From Nostoc indistinguendum CM1-VF10 (lineage in GTDB: Bacteria; Cyanobacteriota; Cyanobacteriia; Cyanobacteriales; Nostocaceae), in assembly GCA_019359215.1 (NCBI GenBank), contig JAHHHS010000002.1, forward strand, positions 1 to 64,000: a DNA stretch of 64,000 nucleotides, read 5' to 3'. Below, piece by piece: positions 28,261 to 37,229 of this stretch. Below the pieces are notes generated by a model. It saw only the letters and a program-made list of their open reading frames with translations. It ran no database searches and was not told the origin of the DNA. A program made the position numbers and the translations under genes. Position 1 is the first letter of the stretch, and every line of letters begins with the position of its first letter.

Positions 28261-29526
28261 ATGAAAATCTTATTTTTACATCCCAATTTTCCCTCGCAAT
28301 TTCGCAACCTAGCAATAGTTTTAGGTAAAGATCCTAATCATAAAGTCGTCTTTGGAACAAATCGTCCTGAAGGGGAAATACCTGGCGTTTACAAAGCTAT
28401 TTACGCTCCTTCTCGTGAAGCGGCTCCCCAAACTCACCATTACGTTCGCAACCTAGAAAATGCTGTTCTCACCGCGCAGGCTGTCTATCGCGTGGCAGAA
28501 AAATTAAAAGCTGAGGGTTTCGTTCCAGATATAGTTTATGGTCATTCTGGTTGGGGGCCGACTTTATTTATGAAAGATATTTTTCCCAAAGCAGAATTAT
28601 TATGTTACTTTGAGTGGTTTTACCATGCTCACGGTTCGGATGCAGATTTTGATCCCAATGAACCATTGAATGCTGATGATGAATGCCGCATCCGCGTGAA
28701 AAATGCGCCAATTTTGACTGATTTATATAGCTGCGATCGCGGTCTTTCTCCGACGAATTGGCAACGCCAACAATTTCCCAAAGAATATCATAGCAAACTC
28801 ACTGTAATTCATGATGGTGTTGATACCAAATATTTTGTTCCCAAACCAGATACAAAGTTAGTTCTACCAAGAATAAATCTTGATCTTTCCCATGTAGAAG
28901 AGTTAGTAACTTATGTGGGACGGGGGATGGAACCTTATAGAGGTTTTCCGCAGTTTATGGAAGCAGTGGCACTAATTCAGCAGCGAAGACCTAAGTGCCA
29001 TGTGGTAGTTGTCGGAGAAGATCGGGTGGCTTATGGCAAGAATCTCCCCGATGGTCAGACTTATAAAAAATTAATGCTAGAAAAATTAAGATCATCTTTA
29101 GATTTATCGAGGCTGCACTTTACAGATAGGCTTCCTTACAATGAATATCTTCAAGTTTTGCAAGCTTCTTCTGCCCATATTTATTTAACTCGTCCTTTTG
29201 TTTTATCTTGGTCAATGTTAGAAGTCATGGCAGCAGGATGTTTACTAATAGCTTCTAAGACTCCGCCAGTATTAGAGGTTATCCAGGATGGAGTAAATGG
29301 ACTGTTGGTAGATTTCTTTTCTCCTCAAAATGTTGCTAATCGGGTTGAAGAGGCGCTAAATAATCCTCAAGAGATGCAAGCAATTCGTGCAAATGCGCGA
29401 GAGACAATTTTGAAGCGTTATGATTTGGCGAAACTGTTACCACAGCATTTGCAATGGATGTTCGCTGGTAAAAGTTCTGAAAGTTTGAAAAAGCGCTCAG
29501 TTTCTAAAGGATTTGGCAAAAATTAG
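28261..29526 (+). CDS. Glycosyltransferase, GT4-type
   Basis: A 421-aa GT-B-fold sugar transferase. The N-terminal domain begins MKILFLHPNFPSQFRNLA. The C-terminal nucleotide-sugar domain carries TYVGRGMEPYRGFPQFMEA, VVVVGED, DRLPYNEYLQVLQASSAHIYLT and the E-x7-E-like region SMLEVMAAGCLLIASKTPPVLEVI typical of GT4. It probably transfers a sugar to a surface polysaccharide or glycolipid in the cytoplasm. It is separated from the next gene by about 110 bp of heptamer repeats, and both are on the + strand. Confidence 0.85.
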   Translation: MKILFLHPNFPSQFRNLAIVLGKDPNHKVVFGTNRPEGEIPGVYKAIYAPSREAAPQTHHYVRNLENAVLTAQAVYRVAEKLKAEGFVPDIVYGHSGWGPTLFMKDIFPKAELLCYFEWFYHAHGSDADFDPNEPLNADDECRIRVKNAPILTDLYSCDRGLSPTNWQRQQFPKEYHSKLTVIHDGVDTKYFVPKPDTKLVLPRINLDLSHVEELVTYVGRGMEPYRGFPQFMEAVALIQQRRPKCHVVVVGEDRVAYGKNLPDGQTYKKLMLEKLRSSLDLSRLHFTDRLPYNEYLQVLQASSAHIYLTRPFVLSWSMLEVMAAGCLLIASKTPPVLEVIQDGVNGLLVDFFSPQNVANRVEEALNNPQEMQAIRANARETILKRYDLAKLLPQHLQWMFAGKSSESLKKRSVSKGFGKN

Positions 29527-29534
29527 ATGACATT

Positions 29535-29588
29535 AGTCATTGGTCATTAATCATTGGTCATTGGTCATTGGTTATTGGTCATTAGTTA
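29535..29588. repeat. TCATTGG/TCATTAG tandem heptamers
   Basis: About seven degenerate copies of the 7-mer TCATTGG (variants TCATTAA, TTATTGG, TCATTAG). Typical Nostoc short tandem repeat between genes. Confidence 0.85.
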
Positions 29589-29636
29589 CAACCAACAAAG
29601 GACAAATCACAAAAAAATATAAAAGCGATATTTAAA

Positions 29637-30509
29637 ATGCGGATTCTTTTTACTATTGCCCATTTTTTCAAACCTAACAGTGAGGGTCGTCATGCTTCTC
29701 AACGCAAAGACCCACAACCCCGTTTGCAGGCGTTAACTAAAAGCCTTACCGCTTTACACCAATTATTTGGTAAATCTCAAAGTATCATCAACATTGCTCA
29801 ACGACTAGCTTTCCCTGCTAACCAGCCTCAGTCGCACGAACTAGATATTGTTATTTGTACAACCAAAGATAATCATCTTCTGAATCAGCTTCTTTTGCCA
29901 TCCCATTTATATAAGCATCATTCTACTAATGTAGAACCTCTGCTTTTGGGGTTTGAGTGCCAAGTTGTTCTGCAAAGTTGTCTCGATAAGTATGATTATT
30001 ATTGCTTTCTTGAAGATGACCTAATTATTTATGATCCTTGGTTTTTTATCAAATTAAACTGGTTTACTCAACAAGCGGGTAACTTAAACTTGCTCCAGCC
30101 AAATCGTTATGAAGTCTCCCCTCACGGTCTGGTTCACAAAGCTTACATTGATGGGGATTTGGCTTTGCGAGTAACTGCTCCCTTTCAAAATGTGCAGGAG
30201 CAACCGGAACTCAAGGGTATAATTATGAATGCACCAATTACCTTTCGTCGTGCCCTCAATCCTCACGCAGGCTGCTATTTTTTAAATGCAAATCAGATGG
30301 CTCATTGGGCTAATCAAGCTTATTTCCTTGATCGGGATATTAGCTTTGTTGGGCCTTTAGAAAGTGCTGCCACTTTGGGAATTATGAAGACATTTAGAGT
30401 TTACAAAACCTCACCAGAACAAGCAAGTTTTTTGGAGATTCAGCACTCTGGAACAGGCTTTTTGGGGCTAATTGGAGGACAAGTTGGTTTGGCAGAAAAG
30501 GGAAATTGA
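29637..30509 (+). CDS. Uncharacterised protein with a glycosyltransferase-like FLEDDL motif
   Basis: A 290-aa cytoplasmic-looking protein. The segment HELDIVICTTKDNHLLNQLL followed by YDYYCFLEDDLIIYDPWFF (about residues 120-138) resembles the DxD metal/nucleotide-sugar site of GT-A enzymes. Further on it has NAPITFRRALNPHAGCYFL and FLDRDISFVGPLESAATLG. I do not recognise the exact family. It follows a GT4 gene on the same strand, so a joint role in glycan synthesis is plausible but not shown. Confidence 0.6.
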   Translation: MRILFTIAHFFKPNSEGRHASQRKDPQPRLQALTKSLTALHQLFGKSQSIINIAQRLAFPANQPQSHELDIVICTTKDNHLLNQLLLPSHLYKHHSTNVEPLLLGFECQVVLQSCLDKYDYYCFLEDDLIIYDPWFFIKLNWFTQQAGNLNLLQPNRYEVSPHGLVHKAYIDGDLALRVTAPFQNVQEQPELKGIIMNAPITFRRALNPHAGCYFLNANQMAHWANQAYFLDRDISFVGPLESAATLGIMKTFRVYKTSPEQASFLEIQHSGTGFLGLIGGQVGLAEKGN

Positions 30510-30573
30510 ATTTTAGGATTTGCTGAGGAAGATTACTGTGATCGCCATCTTGGAAAATCAGCTAATTCTGCAT

Positions 30574-30771
30574 CTAATATACCAGCTTCTTTAGTTTTAA
30601 TAATTCTCCTTTATTTTTAGTATTCAGAGCAATATCAGTTAGATAAGGGATAAGTGCGTAGCCAATGCACTCTGCTAGACGTGGTGGTACAGCATTTCCA
30701 ATTTGCCACATAGCTTTTTTCATAGAACCTTCAAAAAGAAATGAATCTGGAAATGTCTGTAATCGTGCCAT
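30574..30771 (-). CDS. C-terminal fragment of a split C5 DNA methyltransferase
   Basis: A 65-aa ORF that continues the upstream methyltransferase in the same frame after a single stop. It starts MARLQTFPDSFLFEGS, which is motif IX, and contains motif X in QIGNAVPPRLAE. Its ATG is adjacent to the TAA of the N-terminal part (TAAATG), so translational restart is possible. Restoring one base (TAA to GAA) would give the usual sequence SAREMARLQ. It is either a broken gene or the beta part of a two-subunit enzyme. Confidence 0.8.
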   Translation of the reverse strand: MARLQTFPDSFLFEGSMKKAMWQIGNAVPPRLAECIGYALIPYLTDIALNTKNKGELLKLKKLVY

Positions 30772-31755
30772 TTAACGAGCGGAAATAACACGGTTGAGAT
30801 AAGGATGAATATGAGTACCACCGTGGTTCTCTTTAACAGTCATACTGGGTTTACCAGAATATTGCCGTTTGAAAGCATCAACATATTTTGTATATAAAGA
30901 ACCACCTGGAGGTACTTTAGCAATTCGCTCCATATACTCAGGTGAATGCTTCGTCCACTGATGGTTTATCTCTGGTATTGGGGTATATGCTGGTAAATCA
31001 AAAATAGCTGATTCAATAGGTTTGTATTCTTCAGGTAATAACTGAGGCTTGGGATAGGGATTTGGCATTCCAAATCTGTTAGCTATAAAAATAGCTCTTG
31101 GTCGAATTTGCGGCACTCCATAGGCAGCAGATTCAAGAATTGTAATAGATATATTAGGATAACCAATAGATTTAAAAGCTTCGATAATTGCTTTTTTTAC
31201 ATCTCCGTTTTGTATAGTCAGAATTCCTGGAACGTTTTCCATGACGACATACCAAGGACGTATTTCTGATACAACACGCACAAATTCATAAAATAAACGA
31301 TTGCGGGGATCTTTATGATCACGTTTTCCTGCTACCGAGAAACCTTGGCATGGCGGGCCACCTATAATAAGATTTACTTCAGGTAAGCCGATTTGTTGTA
31401 GCCAATTACGGGAATCAAACTGTTCGATATCTCCGCAAAAGTGATGACATTGAGGAAAGTTTTTTTTATGGGTAGCAGAAGCGATTGGGTTGATTTCAAC
31501 GCTAGCTAAGGGTTTAAATCCAGCTTGAACTAGTCCTTGTGTTATGCCTCCTGCTCCACAAAACAGATCCATGAAGGTGTAATTAGATGGTGCATTTGGT
31601 ACAGAATCAACATCAATGAATATTTTGTATGGATCGGAGTCATTTTGATCTAGTTCTCGTTTGATACGTTCATAACGTCCTAATTTAGGTTTTTTTTGCT
31701 TTATAGTAGAGTGATTTTCCTCGTTAGGAAAAAAAGAAATTTGGGTTCCTTGCAT
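30772..31755 (-). CDS. C5 cytosine DNA methyltransferase, N-terminal part (interrupted)
   Basis: A 327-aa protein with methyltransferase motifs I (FMDLFCGAGGITQGL), IV with the catalytic Cys (GGPPCQGFSVAGKRDHKDPRN), VI (VVMENVPGI) and VIII (GVPQIRPRAIFI). A target-recognition region runs from about 230 to 327. It ends at VISAR before motifs IX and X, which lie in the adjacent ORF in the same frame. It would methylate cytosine in a short DNA site, using SAM and a flipped base. No restriction enzyme gene is nearby. M.AquI of a unicellular cyanobacterium is a known natural split enzyme of this class, so function is possible. Confidence 0.88.
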   Translation of the reverse strand: MQGTQISFFPNEENHSTIKQKKPKLGRYERIKRELDQNDSDPYKIFIDVDSVPNAPSNYTFMDLFCGAGGITQGLVQAGFKPLASVEINPIASATHKKNFPQCHHFCGDIEQFDSRNWLQQIGLPEVNLIIGGPPCQGFSVAGKRDHKDPRNRLFYEFVRVVSEIRPWYVVMENVPGILTIQNGDVKKAIIEAFKSIGYPNISITILESAAYGVPQIRPRAIFIANRFGMPNPYPKPQLLPEEYKPIESAIFDLPAYTPIPEINHQWTKHSPEYMERIAKVPPGGSLYTKYVDAFKRQYSGKPSMTVKENHGGTHIHPYLNRVISAR

Positions 31756-31922
31756 TTTTCGTTTGATATTGATGTCTGCTTCTGTGTGACATATAGCCTA
31801 CGATAATCAAACATGGCACAGTTTTTGCAGAAACCCACATAAGCTCAACGTCAAACAAGTTTGAAGATTTGGGTTGTGTACTTCACGAAGTTTAAATCCG
31901 CTATATTGCTGTTAAACTTCTC

Positions 31923-33503
31923 TTAAATTGTGACTAATGGTTTTTCAACAGAGGTAGGCGTGGTTAGCGGATCAAATCCTAACTGTTCAGTAATGCGCTC
32001 TCTGGCTAAAAGGCGGTACTCCCAAAAATGCTCGCCAGCAGCACATAAACCTAAATACATATTCACGAATTGGGGCTTGGTGCGGAGAATAGCCCAAAGC
32101 TGTTGCCAAAATTGACCCCGAATTTCCTGCCGTTGCCAACCTTGACGCCAAAGCAAGTGTGCAAGTAGTCGCAGTCCTTTGCCAGGAGGAAAATACATTG
32201 TCTGCTGTAGTTGGGGATTAGGTGTAATCTTGAGGCACTGTTCAAAACAACGTCGGAGATAGTTTTTGGGTTCGTACATTCTCCAAATTGCCTCTAAATA
32301 TTCTTTAGCAATTTCAGCCATCGGCCGTGTAGGAACAAAATTCATTAAGGAATTTTGATCCCCCACCTCCGTACCTCCAAATCCTTCTAATAATCGCTCC
32401 TCTCGTTTTAGTCTTTCCCAGAGGGCAGTATTGGGAATAGCTTGCAGTATACCTAGCATCGGTTGAGGAATGCTGGTTTCTTCAATAAAAGCTTGAATTC
32501 GCTCCCCAGCGCCAGTTTTTTCTCCATCAAAACCAATGATAAATCCTGCATAGATTAACAATCCAGCTTGATTGATGGTACGACAGGCTTCTAATAGGGG
32601 ATTGCGAGTATTTTGAAACTTGCGAGTGACTTGCAGACTGTCTTGATCTGGTGTTTCAATACCCAAAAAGACTGCGTAGAACCCAGCTTTAACCATTAGT
32701 TCTAATAGCTCAGTATCTTCTGCTAGGTTGACGGAAGCTTCAGTCATGAAAGTAAAGGGATAATTGCGTTCCTGCATCCACGGAATTAATTCTTGTAAGA
32801 GGCGTTTCACATTGCGTTTATTGCCAATGAAGTTATCATCCACTACGAACAGAGATCCGCGCCAGCCTAAATCATAGAGGGTTTGCAGTTCTGCTAGAGT
32901 TTGACTGGGTTCTTTAGTACGTGGTTTGCGACCGTATAGATTGATGATGTCACAGAATTCGCATTCAAAAGGACAACCGCGAGAAAACTGGATTGCCATC
33001 ATTAAGTAATCATCTCGCTTGAGTAAATCAAAGCGAGGGATGGGGCTTTGGGTTACATCTGGTTTTTCAAGGGCGCGGAAAATTCCTTGTTCTTCACCTT
33101 TAGCGATCGCTTCTAAAAATTGCGGAACTGTAATCTCCCCTTCATCTAAAATCAAATAGTTAGCTCCTGCTTTTTGTGCAGGTTCTGGTACTGAGGTTGG
33201 ATAAGGGCCACCTACAGCAACTTTTTTCCCCAGCTGCGCTGCTTTGTGAATTTGAGCGAGAAAGTCTTCTTTCTGTGCAAGCATGGCAGAAAGAATCACG
33301 ATGTCGCACCATTGCCAATCAGCATCCGTCTCTTGGTTAACATTGCGGTCATAAAACCGAACTTCCCAGTCTGTTGGTAGCATAGCCGCAACAGTCAGAA
33401 TCCCTAGCGGTGGAATAAATGCTTTAAGTCCCGCTATCTTCATGAATTCGTCGTAAGACCAAAACGTTTTAGGAAAGCGGGGGTAAAGTAAGAGTACCTT
33501 CAT
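31923..33503 (-). CDS. B12-binding radical SAM protein
   Basis: A 526-aa protein with an N-terminal cobalamin-binding-like domain (MKVLLLYPRFPKTFWSYDEF, VAVGGPYPTSVP, about residues 1-140). A radical SAM core follows, whose CxxxCxxC motif is RGCPFECEFCDI (near residue 175). The C-terminal DUF4070-like region follows (LGILQAIPNTALWERLKRE, FGGTEVGDQNSLMNF). Members of this group include hopanoid-modifying enzymes and many of unknown substrate. The reaction here is not predictable. It stands alone on the - strand. Confidence 0.85.
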   Translation of the reverse strand: MKVLLLYPRFPKTFWSYDEFMKIAGLKAFIPPLGILTVAAMLPTDWEVRFYDRNVNQETDADWQWCDIVILSAMLAQKEDFLAQIHKAAQLGKKVAVGGPYPTSVPEPAQKAGANYLILDEGEITVPQFLEAIAKGEEQGIFRALEKPDVTQSPIPRFDLLKRDDYLMMAIQFSRGCPFECEFCDIINLYGRKPRTKEPSQTLAELQTLYDLGWRGSLFVVDDNFIGNKRNVKRLLQELIPWMQERNYPFTFMTEASVNLAEDTELLELMVKAGFYAVFLGIETPDQDSLQVTRKFQNTRNPLLEACRTINQAGLLIYAGFIIGFDGEKTGAGERIQAFIEETSIPQPMLGILQAIPNTALWERLKREERLLEGFGGTEVGDQNSLMNFVPTRPMAEIAKEYLEAIWRMYEPKNYLRRCFEQCLKITPNPQLQQTMYFPPGKGLRLLAHLLWRQGWQRQEIRGQFWQQLWAILRTKPQFVNMYLGLCAAGEHFWEYRLLARERITEQLGFDPLTTPTSVEKPLVTI

Positions 33504-33809
33504 TGCTGTAGTCCTCTAATTAAATTTTGGTTGGAAGATTTTTTACTTTTGTTAAATCTGTCTGTTGGAGGCTTATTGCAGAGATGATGCTAATAGCCCA
33601 CTAGTCTGAGCCAAAGAATTAACTCATAATTTCGAGGTTACTGCTACTTACTCTGAAAAAAATTTAAATTTTGTCTATTTTTGTAATCAAAAGTACATAA
33701 ACTGCTTTGATGAAGAGAAAAAGCTTTAGTTATAGCGTTTTGCAGTTTAGTATTTCTATTATTGTGTTATGTAAACGCAACCTTTCACAATGCGATTGCA
33801 TTGTTAGCC

Positions 33810-33884
33810 GATGCCATTGCATCAATTAACAATGCCATTGCATCAATTAACAATGCCATTGCATCAATTAACAATGCCATTGCA
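33810..33884. repeat. 21-bp tandem repeat, three copies plus a partial
   Basis: The unit AATGCCATTGCATCAATTAAC occurs at 33810-33830 (first base differs), 33831-33851 and 33852-33872, with a partial copy to 33884. Its core GCCATTGCATC is close to a partial palindrome. Confidence 0.9.
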
Positions 33885-33970
33885 CCGACTTTTTATTTTA
33901 CAACGTACTACAGTCAAGCTTTAGAGGATGTTTAAAAAGTTTTCTTCTCGGTAACAAAACATTCTAGATT

Positions 33971-33997
33971 CCCCTAAATCCCCCGATAAATTAGGGG
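33971..33997. repeat. CCCCTAAATCCCCC-type inverted repeat
   Basis: CCCCTAA at 33971-33977 pairs with TTAGGGG at 33991-33997. A C-rich tail follows. This is a frequent cyanobacterial intergenic element, probably mobile-element derived. Confidence 0.5.
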
Positions 33998-34412
33998 ACT
34001 TTGATTCCGCTTCCCCCCTTTTTAAGGCTTGATCGGGCGGATAAGTTAGTGCCTAAAATCACAGTCAACCACTTTTCAAACAACCTCTTACAATATCCAC
34101 CCTAAAACCTGGATTTCTCACAAGTAATAAATCCAAGGAGTGTGGGGGTATGGGAGGAAACAGAATTATGCTTTCGTAGCTTCTCACACTTCCCACCCTA
34201 TGCGTGATAAATTCGGGTAAAAGCTGTCTTACCACACAAACTTGTCGTTTTCCTTTCTGAAGAATCGGAGTTGAGTTAAAATCTCTCATTCCACAACGGC
34301 GATTTGACCTGGAAAATGTCAAAATTAAATGAGTTTTGCGTAGGCGCAAGCGACTTGTCGCCAGACATCGCCACTTTACTAGCGCGGATTTGAGATAACT
34401 AAGTTGAAATTT

Positions 34413-35423
34413 ATGGGCAAGCAACGTGTTCTTTCTGGAGTTCAACCAACAGGCAATTACCATCTAGGTAACTACTTGGGAGCCATTCGCAACTGGGTAG
34501 AAGGTCAGAGCGAATACGAAAATTACCTCTTTGTGGCTGATTTGCACGCAATTACAGTGCCACATGACCCAAAACAGTTGGCAGCTGATACCTACACTCT
34601 TGCTGCTCTCTATCTAGCTTGTGGTCTTGATTTAAATCACTCCACTATTTTTGTACAATCACACGTTTCGGCCCACAGTGAACTCACCTGGTTGCTCAAT
34701 TGCATTACACCTCTCAACTGGCTGCAAGACATGATCCAGTTCAAGGAAAAGGCTGTTAAACAGGGAGAAAATGTGAGTGCAGGCTTATTAGATTACCCTG
34801 TGCTGATGGCAGCTGATATTTTGCTTTACCAAGCGGATAAAGTGCCAGTGGGTGAAGACCAAAAGCAACACTTGGAATTGACACGGGATATTGCAGCTCG
34901 GTTAAACCACCAATTTGGTAAACCAGATCAGCCAGTTCTGAAGTTACCAGACCCTTTAATTCGTAAAGAAGGGGCAAGGGTGATGAGTTTAGCGGACGGT
35001 ACACGCAAAATGTCGAAGTCCGATCCTTCGGAGTTAAGCCGAATCAGTTTGCTAGATTCACCAGATCAGATTCAATACAAGATTAAACGTTGCAAAACTG
35101 ATCCCATTCGTGGGCTGACTTTCGACGATCCAGCGCGTCCAGAGTGTAATAACTTGTTAACGCTGTATACATTGCTGTCTGGAAAGAAAAAGGAAGATGT
35201 AGCCGTTGAATGCCAGGATATGGGTTGGGGGCAATTCAAGCCATTGTTGACGGACACGATAATTAAATCCCTGAAACCAATTCAAGAAAAATATCAGGCA
35301 ATAACCGAGGACAAAGGCTATTTGGAGTCTGTGTTGCGGGATGGAGGAGAAAAAGCTAGGGCGATCGCAAATCAAACTTTATCACAAGTAAAAACTGCTT
35401 TAGGTTACTCGCTTCCTCTATAA
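34413..35423 (+). CDS. trpS: Tryptophanyl-tRNA synthetase
   Basis: A 336-aa class I synthetase, which charges tRNA-Trp. It starts MGKQRVLSGVQPTGNYHLGN; the signature is the HIGH-like motif YHLGNY and, later, KMSKSDP. The substrate motifs GLLDYPVLMAADILLYQADK and VGEDQKQHLELTRD match the bacterial TrpRS family, and the length is standard. ATG 34413 is preferred over an in-frame TTG at 34404 because it removes the extra residues MKF. It is followed on the same strand by metF after 40 bp. Confidence 0.95.
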   Translation: MGKQRVLSGVQPTGNYHLGNYLGAIRNWVEGQSEYENYLFVADLHAITVPHDPKQLAADTYTLAALYLACGLDLNHSTIFVQSHVSAHSELTWLLNCITPLNWLQDMIQFKEKAVKQGENVSAGLLDYPVLMAADILLYQADKVPVGEDQKQHLELTRDIAARLNHQFGKPDQPVLKLPDPLIRKEGARVMSLADGTRKMSKSDPSELSRISLLDSPDQIQYKIKRCKTDPIRGLTFDDPARPECNNLLTLYTLLSGKKKEDVAVECQDMGWGQFKPLLTDTIIKSLKPIQEKYQAITEDKGYLESVLRDGGEKARAIANQTLSQVKTALGYSLPL

Positions 35424-35463
35424 GTTTTCCCTTTTCGGTGTGATTTGCTATACCATTTAATAA

Positions 35464-36402
35464 ATGCAAATTCTTAATTTTATGCATCACACCCATAGCC
35501 CCACAGCCTTTCAGAGAGCTGTACAAGCAGGTGAATTTCTAGTAACTGCCGAGGTAGCACCCCCAAAAGGGGGAGATCCAGCGCACATGATTCAAATGGC
35601 GGCGACTCTTAAGGGAAGGGTTCATGCTGTCAATGTTACTGATGGTAGCCGCGCAGTATTACGGATGTCTTCGTTAATGGCCTCGGTTATTTTATCACAA
35701 AAGGGTATAGAGCCGATTTGTCAAATTGCTTGCCGCGATCGCAATCGCATTGGTTTACAAGCTGATTTAATGGGCGCTCATGCCTTGGGCATAAATAATA
35801 TTTTAGCTTTGACTGGCGATCCTGTAAAAGCAGGCGATCATCCAGATGCCAAAGCAGTGTTTGACTTGGAAGCTGTGCGACTGCTGCAACTGATCCGGAA
35901 AATGAATCAAGGCGTTGATTGCAACGATAAACCTTTGACTGATGGAGCGTTAGATTTATTTGTTGGTGCAGCAGTGGATCCGCAATGTAAGAGTTGGTCG
36001 GGTTTGCAAAGTCGATTTGAACGCAAAATTGAAGCAGGAGCGCAGTTTTTTCAAAGTCAGTTGATTACCGATTTTGAGCGGCTAGAAAAGTTTATGGATA
36101 CCATTGCTTCTGGCTATAAAAAACCGATTTTGGCAGGAATTTTTCTGTTGAAATCGGCAAAAAATGCCCAGTTTATTAATAGATGTGTTCCGGGTGTAAA
36201 TATTCCCCAACATATTATTGATAGATTGGCAAAAGCCAAAGATCCTTTTGAGGAAGGGATGAAAATTGCAGCCGAACAAGTGCAAATAGCACGGCAATTA
36301 TGTCAGGGTGTCCATATGATGGCAGTGAAGCGAGAAGATGCGATCGCGCCAATTTTAGATTTAGCTGGAGTTGCTCCAGTTAATCAGTTGGTATCCAAGT
36401 AA
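35464..36402 (+). CDS. metF: Methylenetetrahydrofolate reductase family protein
   Basis: A 312-aa TIM-barrel flavoprotein of the MTHFR family, which reduces 5,10-methylene-THF to 5-methyl-THF for methionine synthesis. Seen: FLVTAEVAPPKGGDP, AVNVTDGSRAVLRMSS, CQIACRDRNRIGLQADLMGA, NILALTGDP and FQSQLITDFERLEKF. It is of the short cyanobacterial form. Start ATG 35464 is used; ATG 35482 (MHHTHSPTAF) is a possible alternative. It forms a likely unit with trpS and ends at a good terminator. Confidence 0.88.
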   Translation: MQILNFMHHTHSPTAFQRAVQAGEFLVTAEVAPPKGGDPAHMIQMAATLKGRVHAVNVTDGSRAVLRMSSLMASVILSQKGIEPICQIACRDRNRIGLQADLMGAHALGINNILALTGDPVKAGDHPDAKAVFDLEAVRLLQLIRKMNQGVDCNDKPLTDGALDLFVGAAVDPQCKSWSGLQSRFERKIEAGAQFFQSQLITDFERLEKFMDTIASGYKKPILAGIFLLKSAKNAQFINRCVPGVNIPQHIIDRLAKAKDPFEEGMKIAAEQVQIARQLCQGVHMMAVKREDAIAPILDLAGVAPVNQLVSK

Positions 36403-36426
36403 ATGAGATAACTAATCTTTTCTTAC

Positions 36427-36455
36427 AGCAGATGGGAACAAACATCTGCTTTTTT
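36427..36455 (+). terminator. Rho-independent terminator of metF
   Basis: The stem AGCAGATG / CATCTGCT with loop GGAACAAA is followed by TTTTT. It starts 24 nt after the metF stop. Confidence 0.88.
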
Positions 36456-36986
36456 AATGCTGCAATCAGCCATTAAGCTGTTACACATTTAACTTGAACA
36501 TTTACATGAAGGCTGATGATCGATGACTGATAACCTTAACCATCAACAGTTAACAGTTAACGACCGTAAAGAGTGTTTATACAATTTAGGCGCACATCAG
36601 CTTATACGAATTCACAAAAATCCTCATACATGAATCTATCCCACTAATAATATTTATGCTAAAAAGCTTAAGCTTGTTGAGAATTGAAAACTAAAAATAA
36701 AGGTTTTCAAGCACATTTTACGAAAAAAAGTAGGGATTTTTAGAATAGTGGGATAGGTTCATATAGATTTCTCGTAGGGGCATGGCAAAGACAAGCCCTT
36801 GCCAGCGTATTTGTATCATTATTAAAGTGAAATGGTATTAACTATTGGCTTCCAAAGGGCGTTGACACGCACTAATAAAATATGTATATTCAAAGTATAT
36901 ACGTCAGATAAATTTTTAAAAGTGTTTCACTCAGAAAATCTAAAGTTCGAGCGTGTAGATCACTAACAAAACTTTTGGAGATAGCT
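36456..36986. other. Intergenic region before mazE
   Basis: About 530 bp. A chance ORF near 36522 (36 codons) overlaps repeat-like AACAGTTAACAGTTAAC and is not convincing. No RNA or repeat array is recognised besides AGTTAAC-type repeats. Confidence 0.4.
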
Positions 36987-37229
36987 ATGACCGCAGTTGT
37001 TGCTAAATGGGGAAATAGTTTAGCTATTCGGATTCCAAAAGCGGTAGCTGAACAAGCAAATATAACCGAAGGGACAGGTATAGACCTAAGTGTGGAAGGT
37101 AATAATATTATCATTACACCACAAAAAAGAAAAAAGTATACCCTTGATGAGTTGCTTGAAGGTATGACTCCTGATAAGTTCCATCCTGAATTTGAAACTG
37201 GAAACACTGTGGGGAATGAAGTTTGGTAG
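36987..37229 (+). CDS. mazE: MazE-type (AbrB-fold) antitoxin
   Basis: An 80-aa swapped-hairpin AbrB protein: TAVVAKWGNSLAIRIPKAVAEQANI is the DNA-binding N-terminus, followed by IDLSVEGNNIIITPQKRKKYTLDELLEGM, which leads into the acidic, toxin-binding tail. ATG 36987 is chosen because GGAG stands 6 nt upstream; an in-frame TTG lies 12 nt earlier. The end of the gene overlaps the start of mazF by 7 nt, the normal toxin-antitoxin arrangement. It should neutralise MazF and repress the operon. Confidence 0.9.
   Translation: MTAVVAKWGNSLAIRIPKAVAEQANITEGTGIDLSVEGNNIIITPQKRKKYTLDELLEGMTPDKFHPEFETGNTVGNEVW

Larger units (their letters stand above)
33504..34412. other. Intergenic region with repeats upstream of trpS
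   Basis: About 900 bp without a supported gene. It contains a 21-bp tandem repeat (33810-33884), a CCCCTAA...TTAGGGG inverted-repeat unit (33971-33997) and a TACGC/GACATCGC short repeat (about 34333-34372). The antisense ORF at 34065-34463 overlaps trpS and is not credible. Confidence 0.5.

Noticed and set aside
34065..34463. 132-codon - strand ORF overlapping the start of trpS
   Set aside because: It is antisense to trpS, has odd basic composition and no family; a shadow frame.
36522..36632. 36-codon ORF in the gap before mazE
   Set aside because: It overlaps AACAGTTAAC repeats and has no family.
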